Assembly: GCA_037102815.1 (NCBI GenBank)
Contig: BTPP01000012.1
Coordinates: 682,001 to 746,000, forward strand
DNA from: Neurospora intermedia
Lineage: Eukaryota; Ascomycota; Sordariomycetes; Sordariales; Sordariaceae
Length of the DNA: 64,000 bases
Direction of reading: 5' to 3'
A program made the position numbers and the translations under genes. Under the pieces are notes generated by a model. It was given only the letters and a program-made list of their open reading frames with translations. It was not told the origin of the DNA and made no database searches. Shown here one piece after another: positions 24,174 through 34,600 of this stretch. Within the stretch, counting starts at the first letter, position 1. The number at the start of each line of letters is the position of its first letter.

Positions 24174-25499
24174 TGGCTGCCGGGGAGGGAGGGGATGTGA
24201 TGTGATGTGACAATGTGAGAGGGGAATGAAAGCAAATCGTCGAGGACGACGATCAAGTCATGAAGAACGGACGAACACGTGTAAGTGTGTACCTAGACTT
24301 AATAGTGGACTGCCGCAGTTCAGTTTCCATATGGGAAAAAAAAATCAAATTAATCGACGACGACGGAGATAAATATTCCGTAATGGCTGGTCTCTATGCA
24401 TGCAGGTACCACTTCCATTCCTAGAAAAACCCGTCCCAGGTATAGAGTATATATATCCATCGGTTCAGTTAGGTTGGTATGTGCAAAGATTACGGAAATG
24501 ACATAAAATAGTGTACCTACCTCTACGCTAGATGCTGCGAGTTCAGTTGAAAGTCATCCTCCAAGTTACATATAGGTCACAGGTTAGTTCAAGTTCCGAC
24601 TGAGTGAAGTGGTTCTCGTTACATAAGGTTTTCTTATTTCACAGTAGGGGAGAGTGAGGGGAAGGTCGTATAGAGAATATCGCTGCATTTTCGCTTCTCT
24701 TTGGTTTTATGGGGACGAATATAGTAGGCGGGTATGATATGTATGCTAGAGACACATTGAGTTGAGTTACATGGGTGGTTGGCGTTGTATAGCATCAGAC
24801 AAGCTTTATTGACATGCCTGTTTGGTGCTTCGTATAATGCATCAATGTCCGTATGTTTTATTCCCGGCGGGATGACGAAGCTTTCGTTTCATCGGTGCTG
24901 AAAAGGAAAGTCATCAGGAACCGACTTATAAACCATGGTAGTACGAACGGCTTGGGATGAATTTGATAAAACAGGAGAAGAGACGGGGACGTTGATGGCC
25001 ATAGAGACAGATTGCAGGGAGTGGAAAGATGTACTCAAACCTCCAAGTTTTCGACGCCGTGAATTCAGTTTAGGTTTAGTACACTACATTCTCAATCACA
25101 ATGCAGCCTAGTAAAGTCCAAGAAAAAGGATAATCAGGTTGAAAAGACTGAATAGTATGTGCAAAGAAAGAGACTATACAGTAAAAGTGTCCCGGCCCAT
25201 TCTACTAGCATCGCATACACCATCTATACATTGGGGACGGATGAAACAGATCGATCAATCGATCGTCGTCAGCCAACAAAACCCACGATCCAAACATGCC
25301 GTTCGTCCGTCCGTCCGTTCGCTCATGATATCCATCGACGCCATTTTATTCGCCATCCCTGATCATGCGGGATCTCGCCCGATTAAGTCATGTACTGTAA
25401 TCATTTCCCAGATTTCTTCGTACTTTCACAAGAGATATGCCCCTGTGTGGACACCGCGCGCCGCCATCCAGAACAAGGTCGCTGTGCCCGCGAGGATCT

Positions 25500-28122
25500 T
25501 CACCTCCCCGAAGCGCGTAACCTCTTCTTGCAATCCTCGCAATACCATTTCGCTGTTTTGTCACGTTGAAGTTAGCAATCATGTTTTCCAAACAAACAAG
25601 CAAGCAAATAAACAATAGCAAAGAGAAGGACAAAGAAAAGGACTCACCATTTCCTTTAGGAGCCACCTTCAACCCAACACACTCCAGATGGAACCACTCC
25701 CTCGGACACCCGTCCCCATCACACGCCACCATTTCTCCATAGCTGATTCCGTTGCAAAAGCAGTACCTCTGCTCGTCAGCGTCGACATCATCATCGTCAT
25801 CATCGTCCTCTTCCTCCTGCCGTTGTTGATGCTGGGGTTGCTGTTGTTGAGCCCTGGCAGCAGCCGCGGTAGCGGTACCCCTCCTTCCGTGACCATGGCC
25901 GTGGTTAGTCTCCGTCTTCGTGTCGCGCTCACCACCTCGGTCTCTTTCTGAGGCTCTTTCGGCTTTGCTGTCGCGATGGGCGGCACCACTCTTCCCTCGG
26001 CCGCTAGTGGTGGGCCGGCCGTTGTTCTCATCGCTGGCGTCCTTCTTCTCGTCCGAAGCCGCGGCTGACTTGCCTGGCTTCTCATCTTGTAGGGCAGCGG
26101 AGACAGCCACGGCCGATACCGACGAAGCGCCCTTCTTGTGACTCCGCTTCGATGTCGTTGTTCCTGACGTCGTGGTGGTGCTATTACCAAAGGTATCCTT
26201 TGAACTAGTGCTGTTGCTATCTTTATCCGATTGATTAGTGTTATTCCTCGATGGCCGTGACCTCGCGGTCGTTGTGGTTGCATTGGCAGCCTCCGCAAAG
26301 GTCCCCGTCGCTGGTGTTGACGGCTTGCTCGCACGACCGCTCTTGGTGGTTGTGATAGTAGTACTTATTGGCGGAGGTAGTATCGCTGTCTGTGACACTA
26401 TCGAATTTGTTCTTTTCTTGGTTTCCGGCTCTTCGGCGGGGGCAGTCACCGCCTTGCTATTTTCTTTCTTGGTTGTGCTAGCATTGGCTACCGGCTCTGG
26501 TGGGACAGGAGGCTTAATCTCTGTCTCTGGCTTCGCAGCCTCGGTCTTGGCAGGTGTAGGAGCTGGTGGATCGGCTTCCTTTGGTGCCTTCGCATCTGAA
26601 GTTGCCTTGCTCTGTGGGACAGCTTCCACCACTGCTGGAGTGATGCCAGTGGGCTTGTTTGTGGCGGCGGTCGCAGGTCGTTGCTGTATAGGGAGGGTGG
26701 TAGATGCGGTCGAGTTCCCACGTGCGCGCGACGAAGCTGGACGAGGAGGAAGGGGTACGGGAGAGTTGCGCCCGGCCTTGGTGTCAGGGAGAGATCCTAG
26801 AAGGGGAGATGCCGCCACCGACGGTGAATTGGCGGCATTCGTCCTGCTACAGCCCAACAGTTAGTATGTCGTGCCAATGTAGACGAAATAGGGTTGCTGT
26901 AAACATACCTCTTTTTGGCCTGGGTGCTTCCTGACGGGAGCGCCTTGCGCTTCTTCGTAGTCGGTCCAGTTGGGGTGGCTCCATCGGGCGCTGGGGATCC
27001 CCGGGGACTCGCCGTTGTCTTGGATTTCGCCGTCCCGTTGCCGAAGACGCTGCTCATGGCACGCTCCATGGCGGCACCTCCGTTGGCCTTGGGTTCCTTT
27101 TCAACCTTTCGTCTCTTGGATGGTCCGGTTCCATTAGTCGGGGTGCCATTGGCGATTCCGAGTCCGACGGGGGTAGCCTCGGCCTGGTGTTTTCTGGATT
27201 TGCCAGTCCCTGGGCCCTTCTTGGTGGTTTCCTGTGCTTTTGGATCTGCCTCTGGTTCAGTGGCCTGTCCTTTGTTGTTCTTTTTCGCTGCCAACGCCTG
27301 TTTCCTGTCGCTGCTACGCGCAGCGGCTTCTTCAGCTATCTGTTGTGCAGCGGCAGAAAGAGTAGCCGCGCCTTCGCGTCGTGATCGCTCCGCTTCCTTG
27401 TGGTTGGTCTTGGGAACCCGGTTCTCAGCGTATGCCCAGTGTGTAGTGCTGCCCCATTTCGCCTCGTCGCTGAATTCATTTTCCAAGTGTGGCCAAATCT
27501 CCTCAATGCGCGACAGCTGCTTGTTTAGGGCATCGTTCGCAGTGGATATGACGTGGTTCTTTTCTTCGAGCGAAACGAGCATTTCTTGTATTTTCCAGGC
27601 GGCCTGTCTGAATAGGTGCCGACGCGGTAGATTGGTAGGGTCGAAGACGGCGGCATGAGCCGAGTCGGTGATCGATGGTGGTACTGTGGCGGGGTTCGCG
27701 TTCGAGGCCACCCGTCCGCTGGTGCTGTTCTGGGCACTCATTGGTGTTGAAGCTGGCGCAACACTGTTATTGCCATCGGTGACCGATCGGGTGCGGTCTG
27801 GCACGGGAGCCTTGAGAGCGGCATCGACGAGCTCGAAGAGGGTAGCTTCAGGAGCAAAGATCTTGGCATCGACTTCCTTGAGGAGGGTGAAGTGCCGCAC
27901 AAGCTCTTTTGGTAGGGCGGTAATGGCATCGGTGAAGTGGGTGACGGCGGGGAAGATGTCGATGGGCTGCTCTGGGGCTGGGCCGTTGGGGAACGAGTTG
28001 GTTCGATTGAGGGACGAGGTTCGCGGCGGGTTGATTCGCGTCTGTCGCACGGGCTGCGCTCTGCGATTCGAGCCAGATGGCCCCGAGGGTGCCTCGGCCG
28101 CGGGAGGTTTAGCTGTCTTCAT
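25500..28122 (-). CDS. ING-type PHD-finger chromatin protein, three exons
   Basis: Likely an ING-family subunit of a histone acetyltransferase or deacetylase complex (yeast relatives Yng2, Pho23, Yng1); the paralogue is not resolved. Exons are 28122-26909, 26846-25648 and 25552-25500. Introns are 62 and 95 bp. The product is 821 residues, against about 280-330 in yeast. Residues about 50-230 resemble the ING N-terminal helical domain: [20 protein letters not shown], then [19 protein letters not shown]. Two basic KKR/KRRK patches follow. The middle 350 residues are Pro/Ala/Ser/Thr-rich, with Gln, Asp and Glu runs. The C-terminal PHD finger (about 760-815) has all eight ligands: [17 protein letters not shown], then WYCEDC; the last pair is in exon 3. 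Intron 1 ends in a tandem TAGCAG acceptor, allowing one extra Ser. The frames after the true splice sites are intronic read-through. Confidence 0.9.
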
Positions 28123-29546
28123 GATCGGTAGAGGAGAGGTCTGGTGGCTGACGCGCGTGGATGGACAATAAACAAGAGCTATTAGGTGGGGAGTAGATCG
28201 AGACAACAAGAAGACGAGGGGTATGGAGCGTCAAAGCACACGAGTAGGGCTGGATCCGACTCTGCTTTTCCTTGCGCCCGAAGGTTCGTGGCGGCGCTTC
28301 CAGCTCGTGTCCAAAGGCGTCGGGGACGAAGAGTCAGGTAGCAGCAGTACGGCGGCGAGATTGTTGATTACTGCTGTTCGGGAAATACGTGGTTGGGAAA
28401 AAAGAGGTGTCAGAACATGTCGCCGTGGGTATCTCGTCGAGTAGTAAAATGCGTGGGCGTTCAAGTAATTCTGGAGATTCCACTTCAGGACAGAAAAGAG
28501 GATGGGAAGGTCAGGGTCGGTGGCCGTAGTCGGCTGTGTGTGGGTGGGTGTGTGGGTGGGAAGAGAGACTTTCCACCGGACCTCCGCTTGGGTCGGGACT
28601 GAATTGCCTGCGGGTTGCCCAGACTTTCTCTTGGGCGGACTTCCACTGCAGTGCTGCCCTGTGACAGAGACAGTGTGCTCTCTCTTGCGCTGAAGCATCC
28701 TACCTGCCTATCCACTGCCGCAGTGCCGCAGGACCTCGCGGCAACCATCACCACCGACGCGCCCACAATCGCATCTTGACCAACCCGAAGGAATAGAATC
28801 TACCATATCACCTCCCAAGGTACACAGGTTATAACTCGAGTCGCTGCCACTGTCTATCACTTTCGATTTGGTAGGTAGGCTCATAGGTTACCTCTTCGAG
28901 CTTCATTCCCTTCCTCTTTTGCCGGCCGGCAATGGTTCGTGTTCCCCGAGGACCCAACTTAAATGTACTGAGCGCGGCCTCCAATTGGCTGACTCCAAAT
29001 TTTCGAGACCTCTGATACGTACGTCACTGGCAGCAAGCGAGGATGCGATAAGATAAGGACTTCGTCTTATTCCATTGCGCCGAGCCATTGAAGTCGACCA
29101 CGAAGGTCTACCGACGAGCTGCTGCATCATTGCTGGAATTGGATTAGCAGAGATAAGTTATAGTTGGATTTTCATCGAATATGCCCGCTTGCTTCGTTCA
29201 GAGTGACCAAGCTTCGTTCAATTGTCCTTGTTGCCAAATCTTGGTACACTTCATGTCCGTCATCGGGCGCATGCTGGGGCGGGTTGCAGGACATGAACAT
29301 GCTTGGTTTCGTGATTCAACTTTCTGGATATGTTCATGCGCGTAGTGCGAAAGACACAGACGTGAAACCTGTCATAAATTCTTCAGCCCCCCCTCCTTTT
29401 CAAGCCCTAACATGTGAAGAAGGAGGGCGGCCCTCGATAATTCTGTATGCTTGCTGCTATGATATCTAAGAATGAGAAATCGACTCTGAACTCTTTCTGC
29501 TCGCTTCAACACTTGACATAACTTTGGGGTATCAACCGACGCCATT
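28123..29546. other. intergenic: ING-gene promoter and cis-prenyltransferase 3' end
   Basis: 1.4 kb between two minus-strand genes. The part next to 28123 is promoter and leader of the ING-type gene. A 155-codon frame at 28231-28698 is open and starts at an in-frame codon at the far end, but has no domain and probably lies in the leader. No RNA gene seen. Confidence 0.5.
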
Positions 29547-30754
29547 TCAGGCCGTCTTGACCCGCTGTCGAGGCCCCTCCTCCATCGCCTTCTTCTTCTG
29601 CCGCCATTGCCATTCCAGCAAGACAGGGAGGAAATGCCGCAGGTCAAACTCGGGCCAGAAACACTTGAGGAAAAACATTTGGGTATCTTGGTGGCACTGC
29701 CACAGCATAAAGTCGCTCAATCTCTCCACCCCACTAGTCCGCACAAAGATGTCGAGCGGTGGGCAGTCGGCCGTGTACAGGTGTTTGTCGATCGTCTCGG
29801 TCGTGATGTTCTCGACGTTGGGGTATATGGTAACGTGGCTGGAGCCGTCCTTGGAAGTACGGCCCGGGGAATCGGGGTATAGCGTCGTGGTGGATGACAT
29901 GGAGTCTTCGTTATCGTCCGACCCGGGTGGAGTGGGCGACGGCTCTTGTCCCAAAGATGTGTTGTCGCTTTCCATCTTCCCACTTCTGTCTCCCTGCTTC
30001 GACATAATCTTTTGTGTAATGCGCGTCTGCGAGAAGGGCGTACGCTTGGGGGCTGATGATTTCGAATATTCCTCGACTGTGGAACGGATGGCCGTCGTCA
30101 TTTCCTCTCGCGACGTGTATGGGAAGCAAATGTTCAAGATGCACCTATAAGGCCTTGGTCAGCTAACTCGTCCCTGAATTGAGCAAGGGCAGAATAACGA
30201 GACATGCGTACTTTTTGTTGTTCTTGGTTGTAGAAACAGCTCGGTCAATCACCTCGAGCACATCATCGCTCAGAAGATCACGCTCACCCAGCACGCGAAC
30301 ACTGGCGCCGTATCGCTCAAGCAGTTCTCCGTGTTGAATCAGTTGCTCCAGCTTGACCTTGGCAAGCTGCATCAGGCCATCGACCTCGTATTTTGGGCGG
30401 TTGAAGTTTTCGATACTGAAAGCGTACACTGTCACAACCTCGACACCGCACTTGTAGCATATCTCGAGGACCTGAGACAATCACATGTCAGTCGGCATGG
30501 CCCATTATCAGGAACCCTATGTAAGAACATACCCTCGCAAGTGCCTCGAAGCCGAGATGGTGGCCCTCGATAGTCTCAATCTTGTGGCTCCGGGCATATC
30601 TCCGATTACCGTCCATAACAAAAGCCACATGGCGAGGGACGGGACCCTGCTTCAAGGCGCCGATAAGGGTCTCGCGGAGTCCCCTGATAGCCCATTCTGC
30701 CGGGGGAGAACTGAGGAACCAGTTACGGATGCGGGAGAGATAGAGATCAGACAT
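29547..30754 (-). CDS. rer2: cis-prenyltransferase (dehydrodolichyl diphosphate synthase), three exons
   Basis: Extends farnesyl diphosphate with isopentenyl units to polyprenyl diphosphate, the precursor of dolichol for ER glycosylation. Exons on the minus strand: 30754-30533, 30471-30212 and 30144-29547; introns 61 and 67 bp. The product is 359 residues. Residues 41-55 read [15 protein letters not shown], with the Mg-binding Asp at about 48. Then come [28 protein letters not shown] and, near 296-311, [15 protein letters not shown], the C-terminal substrate and partner motif. All catalytic motifs are present. Unlike yeast Rer2, about 65 Ser/Thr/Pro/Asp-rich residues (about 204-270) are inserted before the RTSG motif. 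Its upstream neighbour is now the transposon nest, whose left end is 386 bp from the start codon. Confidence 0.95.
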
Positions 30755-31132
30755 GATGCCGAATTACCGCACACAAGGACCGGGAGAGGCCGCGATGCCA
30801 AGTGACCGAGTCGTTAGTTATGAATATGGGAGGGGGGGTGTGGTGGTTGAGAAGAGGGCGTGGAGACCCGAGGTTGGACGGGATCAGCCTCCAAGGCCAA
30901 AAGTGGATGTTGGGATTGAAACTTTGGAGTAACTTTTTTTGGACTCTAGCGCCAGATCGACGATGGGCAGCCAAGAGTTGGAGAAAAAGAGGACCAATAT
31001 GGTACAGGTTGCAATGAGCAGGGTGTAAACCCGCAAAATGGAAGCACGGCAATGTGTGGAAGATGCAATCGTGCAGTTGTCGAAGGATACCTAAGCACAG
31101 CTGTGTGGATGTCCAACGTTGGAAAATGAGGT
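30755..31132 (-). promoter_or_regulatory. remaining promoter of the cis-prenyltransferase gene
   Basis: Only 378 bp of apparently native sequence separate the start codon from the hAT insertion duplication. It has ordinary composition without RIP signs. It presumably holds the core promoter and leader; no specific factor site is claimed. Confidence 0.55.
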
Positions 31133-31140
31133 CAGTCAGG
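31133..31140. repeat. left 8-bp target site duplication of the hAT element
   Basis: CAGTCAGG directly before the left terminal inverted repeat, matched exactly by 57543-57550 directly after the right one. An 8-bp duplication is the hallmark of hAT transposition. Confidence 0.95.
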
Positions 31141-31370
31141 TAGGGAATGATTATTGCCGTCACTATTCCATTTTTTCATTACGCGGAAAATTTCCAGTAT
31201 AACTGACAGTAAATAGCCCGTACACCTTATCAGCTTATCGAACCTCACACACTGTAAATCTGATAGATCTAGTTAATCTTTTACCCACTTCTACCGCAAA
31301 CTACCCTCTTTTTGAATATCGACTCAATATTTATATCGCCAGTAACGATGCCCCCTACTCGCTTAGTACA

Positions 31371-31670
31371 TGATGCCGGATTTGGGTTATTTCCATAGAA
31401 TAGCGTCATGACCATTAGGGTCATGACTGGGATGGCTGACTAAGCCATACCCCCGGCAGGCAGGGTGCCTGCCGGGCTGGCGCCGCTGATTACATGCGCA
31501 ACCCGCGTATGCGACTGCGGGTCGCTAACCCACTTTAGATTAGATAAGGAAAGCGACAGGCGACTAGGTTTATAATCCCAGTCGCTGGTGCAGGCTCCCG
31601 AGCCTCCACCTTCTTCCTTCTTTATAAATATTTATTACTTTACAACGACCTTATCTGGCTATCGCTATTA
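31371..31670 (+). repeat. left LTR of Gypsy-1 (300 bp)
   Basis: Starts TGATGCCGG and aligns over its full length with 39267-39498 plus 47705-47772. The first half is clearly less RIP-mutated than the right copy. It contains a perfect hairpin at 31452-31476 (11-bp arms, GGG loop). Confidence 0.93.
31452..31476. repeat. perfect hairpin inside the Gypsy-1 LTR
   Basis: CCCGGCAGGCA, then GGG, then TGCCTGCCGGG: 11-bp GC-rich arms. The right LTR keeps a weakened version. It could matter for the LTR transcript (RNA structure or 3' end), but no function is shown. Confidence 0.9.
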
Positions 31671-34600
31671 TATAGTAACTGCAATTAAACGATCTAATTA
31701 ACCGCAAGTAGCATTAATTAATTAACTATCGAATATAATAAGTATACTAGTCGTAGCTCTTCTTAAGGGAATATAAGTAAGCTTAGATCTATTACTATTC
31801 TTATAGTCGCTCTTAACGTTGTAAGAACATTAGCGACAGTAGTACTTTTTAAGTGGGTTTAAGTAGATAATACTCTCTCTATTGTTTATAGTCCTTACTA
31901 TATTTTTGGAATTGTACCTCCCTAAACGAATTCCGATAGTTGCATATATTTACCTTTACCGATTAGAGTAAGTAACTTTTGTTTCTAGTATCTTCCTTAT
32001 AAAAATAGTTTTTTTTAAGAGAATTTGAGTAAATAAAATACTCTTCCCTTTATTAAACGTTTTTCACCGCGGCTTATATTGTAGAAAGGCGGTTACTACC
32101 CGGATCCGATCCTTCTCGCTATTGCTTACCTACGGATTTACGCGCGGTATTGCGTAGCGCTTTTCAAATTTACAGTTTTGTGCGTAGCATTACGTATTGC
32201 TCTACAGCGCGAAATAGCATCGACGCTAAGGGTTTCCCCTCTTATTACTATTCTTAATAGATAAGAATATTCTATAAAAGCGATAGCTTCCTCTTAGGAT
32301 CTAGAAATTTCCCTTACTTATAGTTATTAATAATACTAACCACTTTTATTATCTCCCCAAAGACTTAAATGTATAATTGACTAGCTCTTAATTTTTTAGC
32401 CGCCCTTTGAAAGACCCCGACCTAAACCGGAGTATAAACGTCGGGAACGGTTAGATATATCCGACTATAATAACGACCCCGTCGATTATTTAAGCGACGA
32501 GAACCTTTTTAAGGACGATGAATTTAACCCTTATAATAAATCGATTATTGAGCCCGACCCCCCTCTCGCTATAAAAATATCTAAGAAAGCTAGTAAAGTT
32601 CCTGTAAAGTAAACTGGCCTTGGGCCCCGCACTCGAGCTTAGATTCGGTCCCGAACCGAATAGTTTAAGACCCTGATACTTAGAGTCGACGCTAATAATA
32701 ATAAAGGCGGAGGCCCTTTTATAAAATTTATTTTACTAACTGGACTGGCCCCCGGCGAAAACGAGCTCCCCCTTCTAAATAACTTAGGTAATAATAAGTT
32801 TACGACGGACTATTTGATATAAAGATCCCGTATCCTCGATGTAAAGATATTTAGGTTCGGGGAGTAATTGGACTAAGTTAATTAAGCCCGTAAGATTAAT
32901 GCTAAATTGTTAAGAAACGATTTTAGAAGTATTAGGCCTATAATAGAAGAAGTGCTAAATAAATAGCTAAATAAATTACTAGCCGATTGTAAAGTATTTA
33001 TTAATAAATCGGTAGTAGGCGAAGGAGACGACTTTGAGGAGGGCGAATATAAAGATTCCCCGGAAGGCGAACCTGTAGTCGGGATATAGGGAAGATTGCT
33101 ATTTATACTGCCTATTAAGGTACCCCTATTAAGACTTCTAGGGCGCGAATCTCCTATTAGAATACTAGCCTCCCTAATACGAAGTATATTTATATTAATT
33201 ATAAGATTAAAAACTAAAATGCTAACGTTTTATTAATTACCCTTTGCTAGCCCCTCGGGGATCCCCGAACTAAACGTTACTAACGATTTAAATATGGACG
33301 ATCTAGTAATCGACGATACCGGTTAGGGTAGATACTACTTTAAAATAAGACGGGATGATATTAGGGTATTCAATTTTTATTATAAAGACCCCAACGACCT
33401 TAGAATTGTAATAGATGGAAAAAATATTATTTATACCGATGTATTTAGTTTTATCGACAGAATTAATACCTACTTCCTAGACCCTACCTACAATAGAATA
33501 GAGGAATAAATTAAAAATATACTATTAACCCTGCTAGGGGGACTAGTAGTAATTTGGTGGGTAACGGAAATTACCGGCTAGAAAAGACTAAAGTTCTAGT
33601 AAGGACCTTTGATAGAATGGTTGAAAGCCTTAAAGATCCGTTGGACCCCTAATCTAGGTATAGTTACGAGGAAATTTACTACCGCTAAGTTATATTTGAG
33701 GGATATTGCTAAAAAGGATACTATATTAATTTAGTTCGTTTAGAAAAAGTTGAGATGGGTAAAGGTAATAGGAATTTTGAGTGAATAGAATAATAATTAG
33801 TACGGAACGATAATTTAAATATAGATAAGTATGGAGATAAAGATTAGATAGTACTTGTACGCCCTAAAAGTAAATATAAGCTTAGAAGATTATATAGAAA
33901 CGGTGGAAGAAGTTAAGGCGGTATTACTAGTTGCCGCTAAAGATATATACGGTGACGAGGGCGGAAACTACTTATACGATAGATATCGGCGAGATAAAAG
34001 GGACGGTAATAGATATAGAAACCGGCGCGAAAGTTGCGATAGATTAGGTAGCGGCCGATACGACGGTAGGGACTAATATAGGTTATATAATAAGGATCGC
34101 GCCTTTAATAATAAAATTTACTAAAGAGACTATTTATAAGAAAGGGAAAGGGACGATTGTAGTAAATGAGAAGACCGTCGAATACTTTATAATAAATCCT
34201 CCTGCGATTGCGCTTATTTGGTCGGTGAAGAATTATTAGATTTAGCCTCGGAATATTCGGATGATAGGAAAAGTGGAAGTAATTCGGGATATATAGTAAT
34301 AGAAAGTATTCGGATATATTATAAATACTATTAAATTTTTAGCTCTAACCTAATAGCTAAGCGCTATAGTCGTAAGTACCGCCCCTATTAAGCGGCTAGA
34401 GTTAAGAGTATTAGTATAAAGGTAAACTAACCGTACTATTATATTTGTAGCTACTACTATAAATTATACGAATTATATAACGCTTTGTTTAGATACTTAA
34501 AGAATTATCCTACGGTAATGGAAGGTAAGATTGACGATTTAATAAGATAAAAGGCGAGCTTTAAACTCTAGATAGAATATTTAGAAGCTCCTACCCCAAA

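Larger units (their letters stand above)
18463..25499. other. 7-kb gene-free region
   Basis: Between the start of the F-box gene and the stop of the ING-type gene (both minus strand) I find no coding sequence I can support. The left part should be promoter/leader of the F-box gene and the right part the 3' untranslated region of the ING gene. The middle holds short repeats: a pyrimidine run near 22895-22925, a three-copy 13-bp repeat at 23755, CAAGCTTTCAA repeats at 24008-24062, a 35-bp direct repeat at 24094-24173 and a CGTC run near 25304. Frames here are short and featureless. I looked by eye for tRNA B boxes and for the Neurospora 5S rRNA sequence and saw neither. A small multi-exon gene or long non-coding RNA could still be hidden. 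Confidence 0.5.

Noticed and set aside
28231-28698. 155-codon minus-strand frame upstream of the ING-type gene
   Set aside because: Probably leader sequence; no domain and different composition from the following gene.
31371-31670. left GC-richer segment as a separate host gene promoter
   Set aside because: It is the left LTR of Gypsy-1, proven by its 300-bp match with the split right copy.
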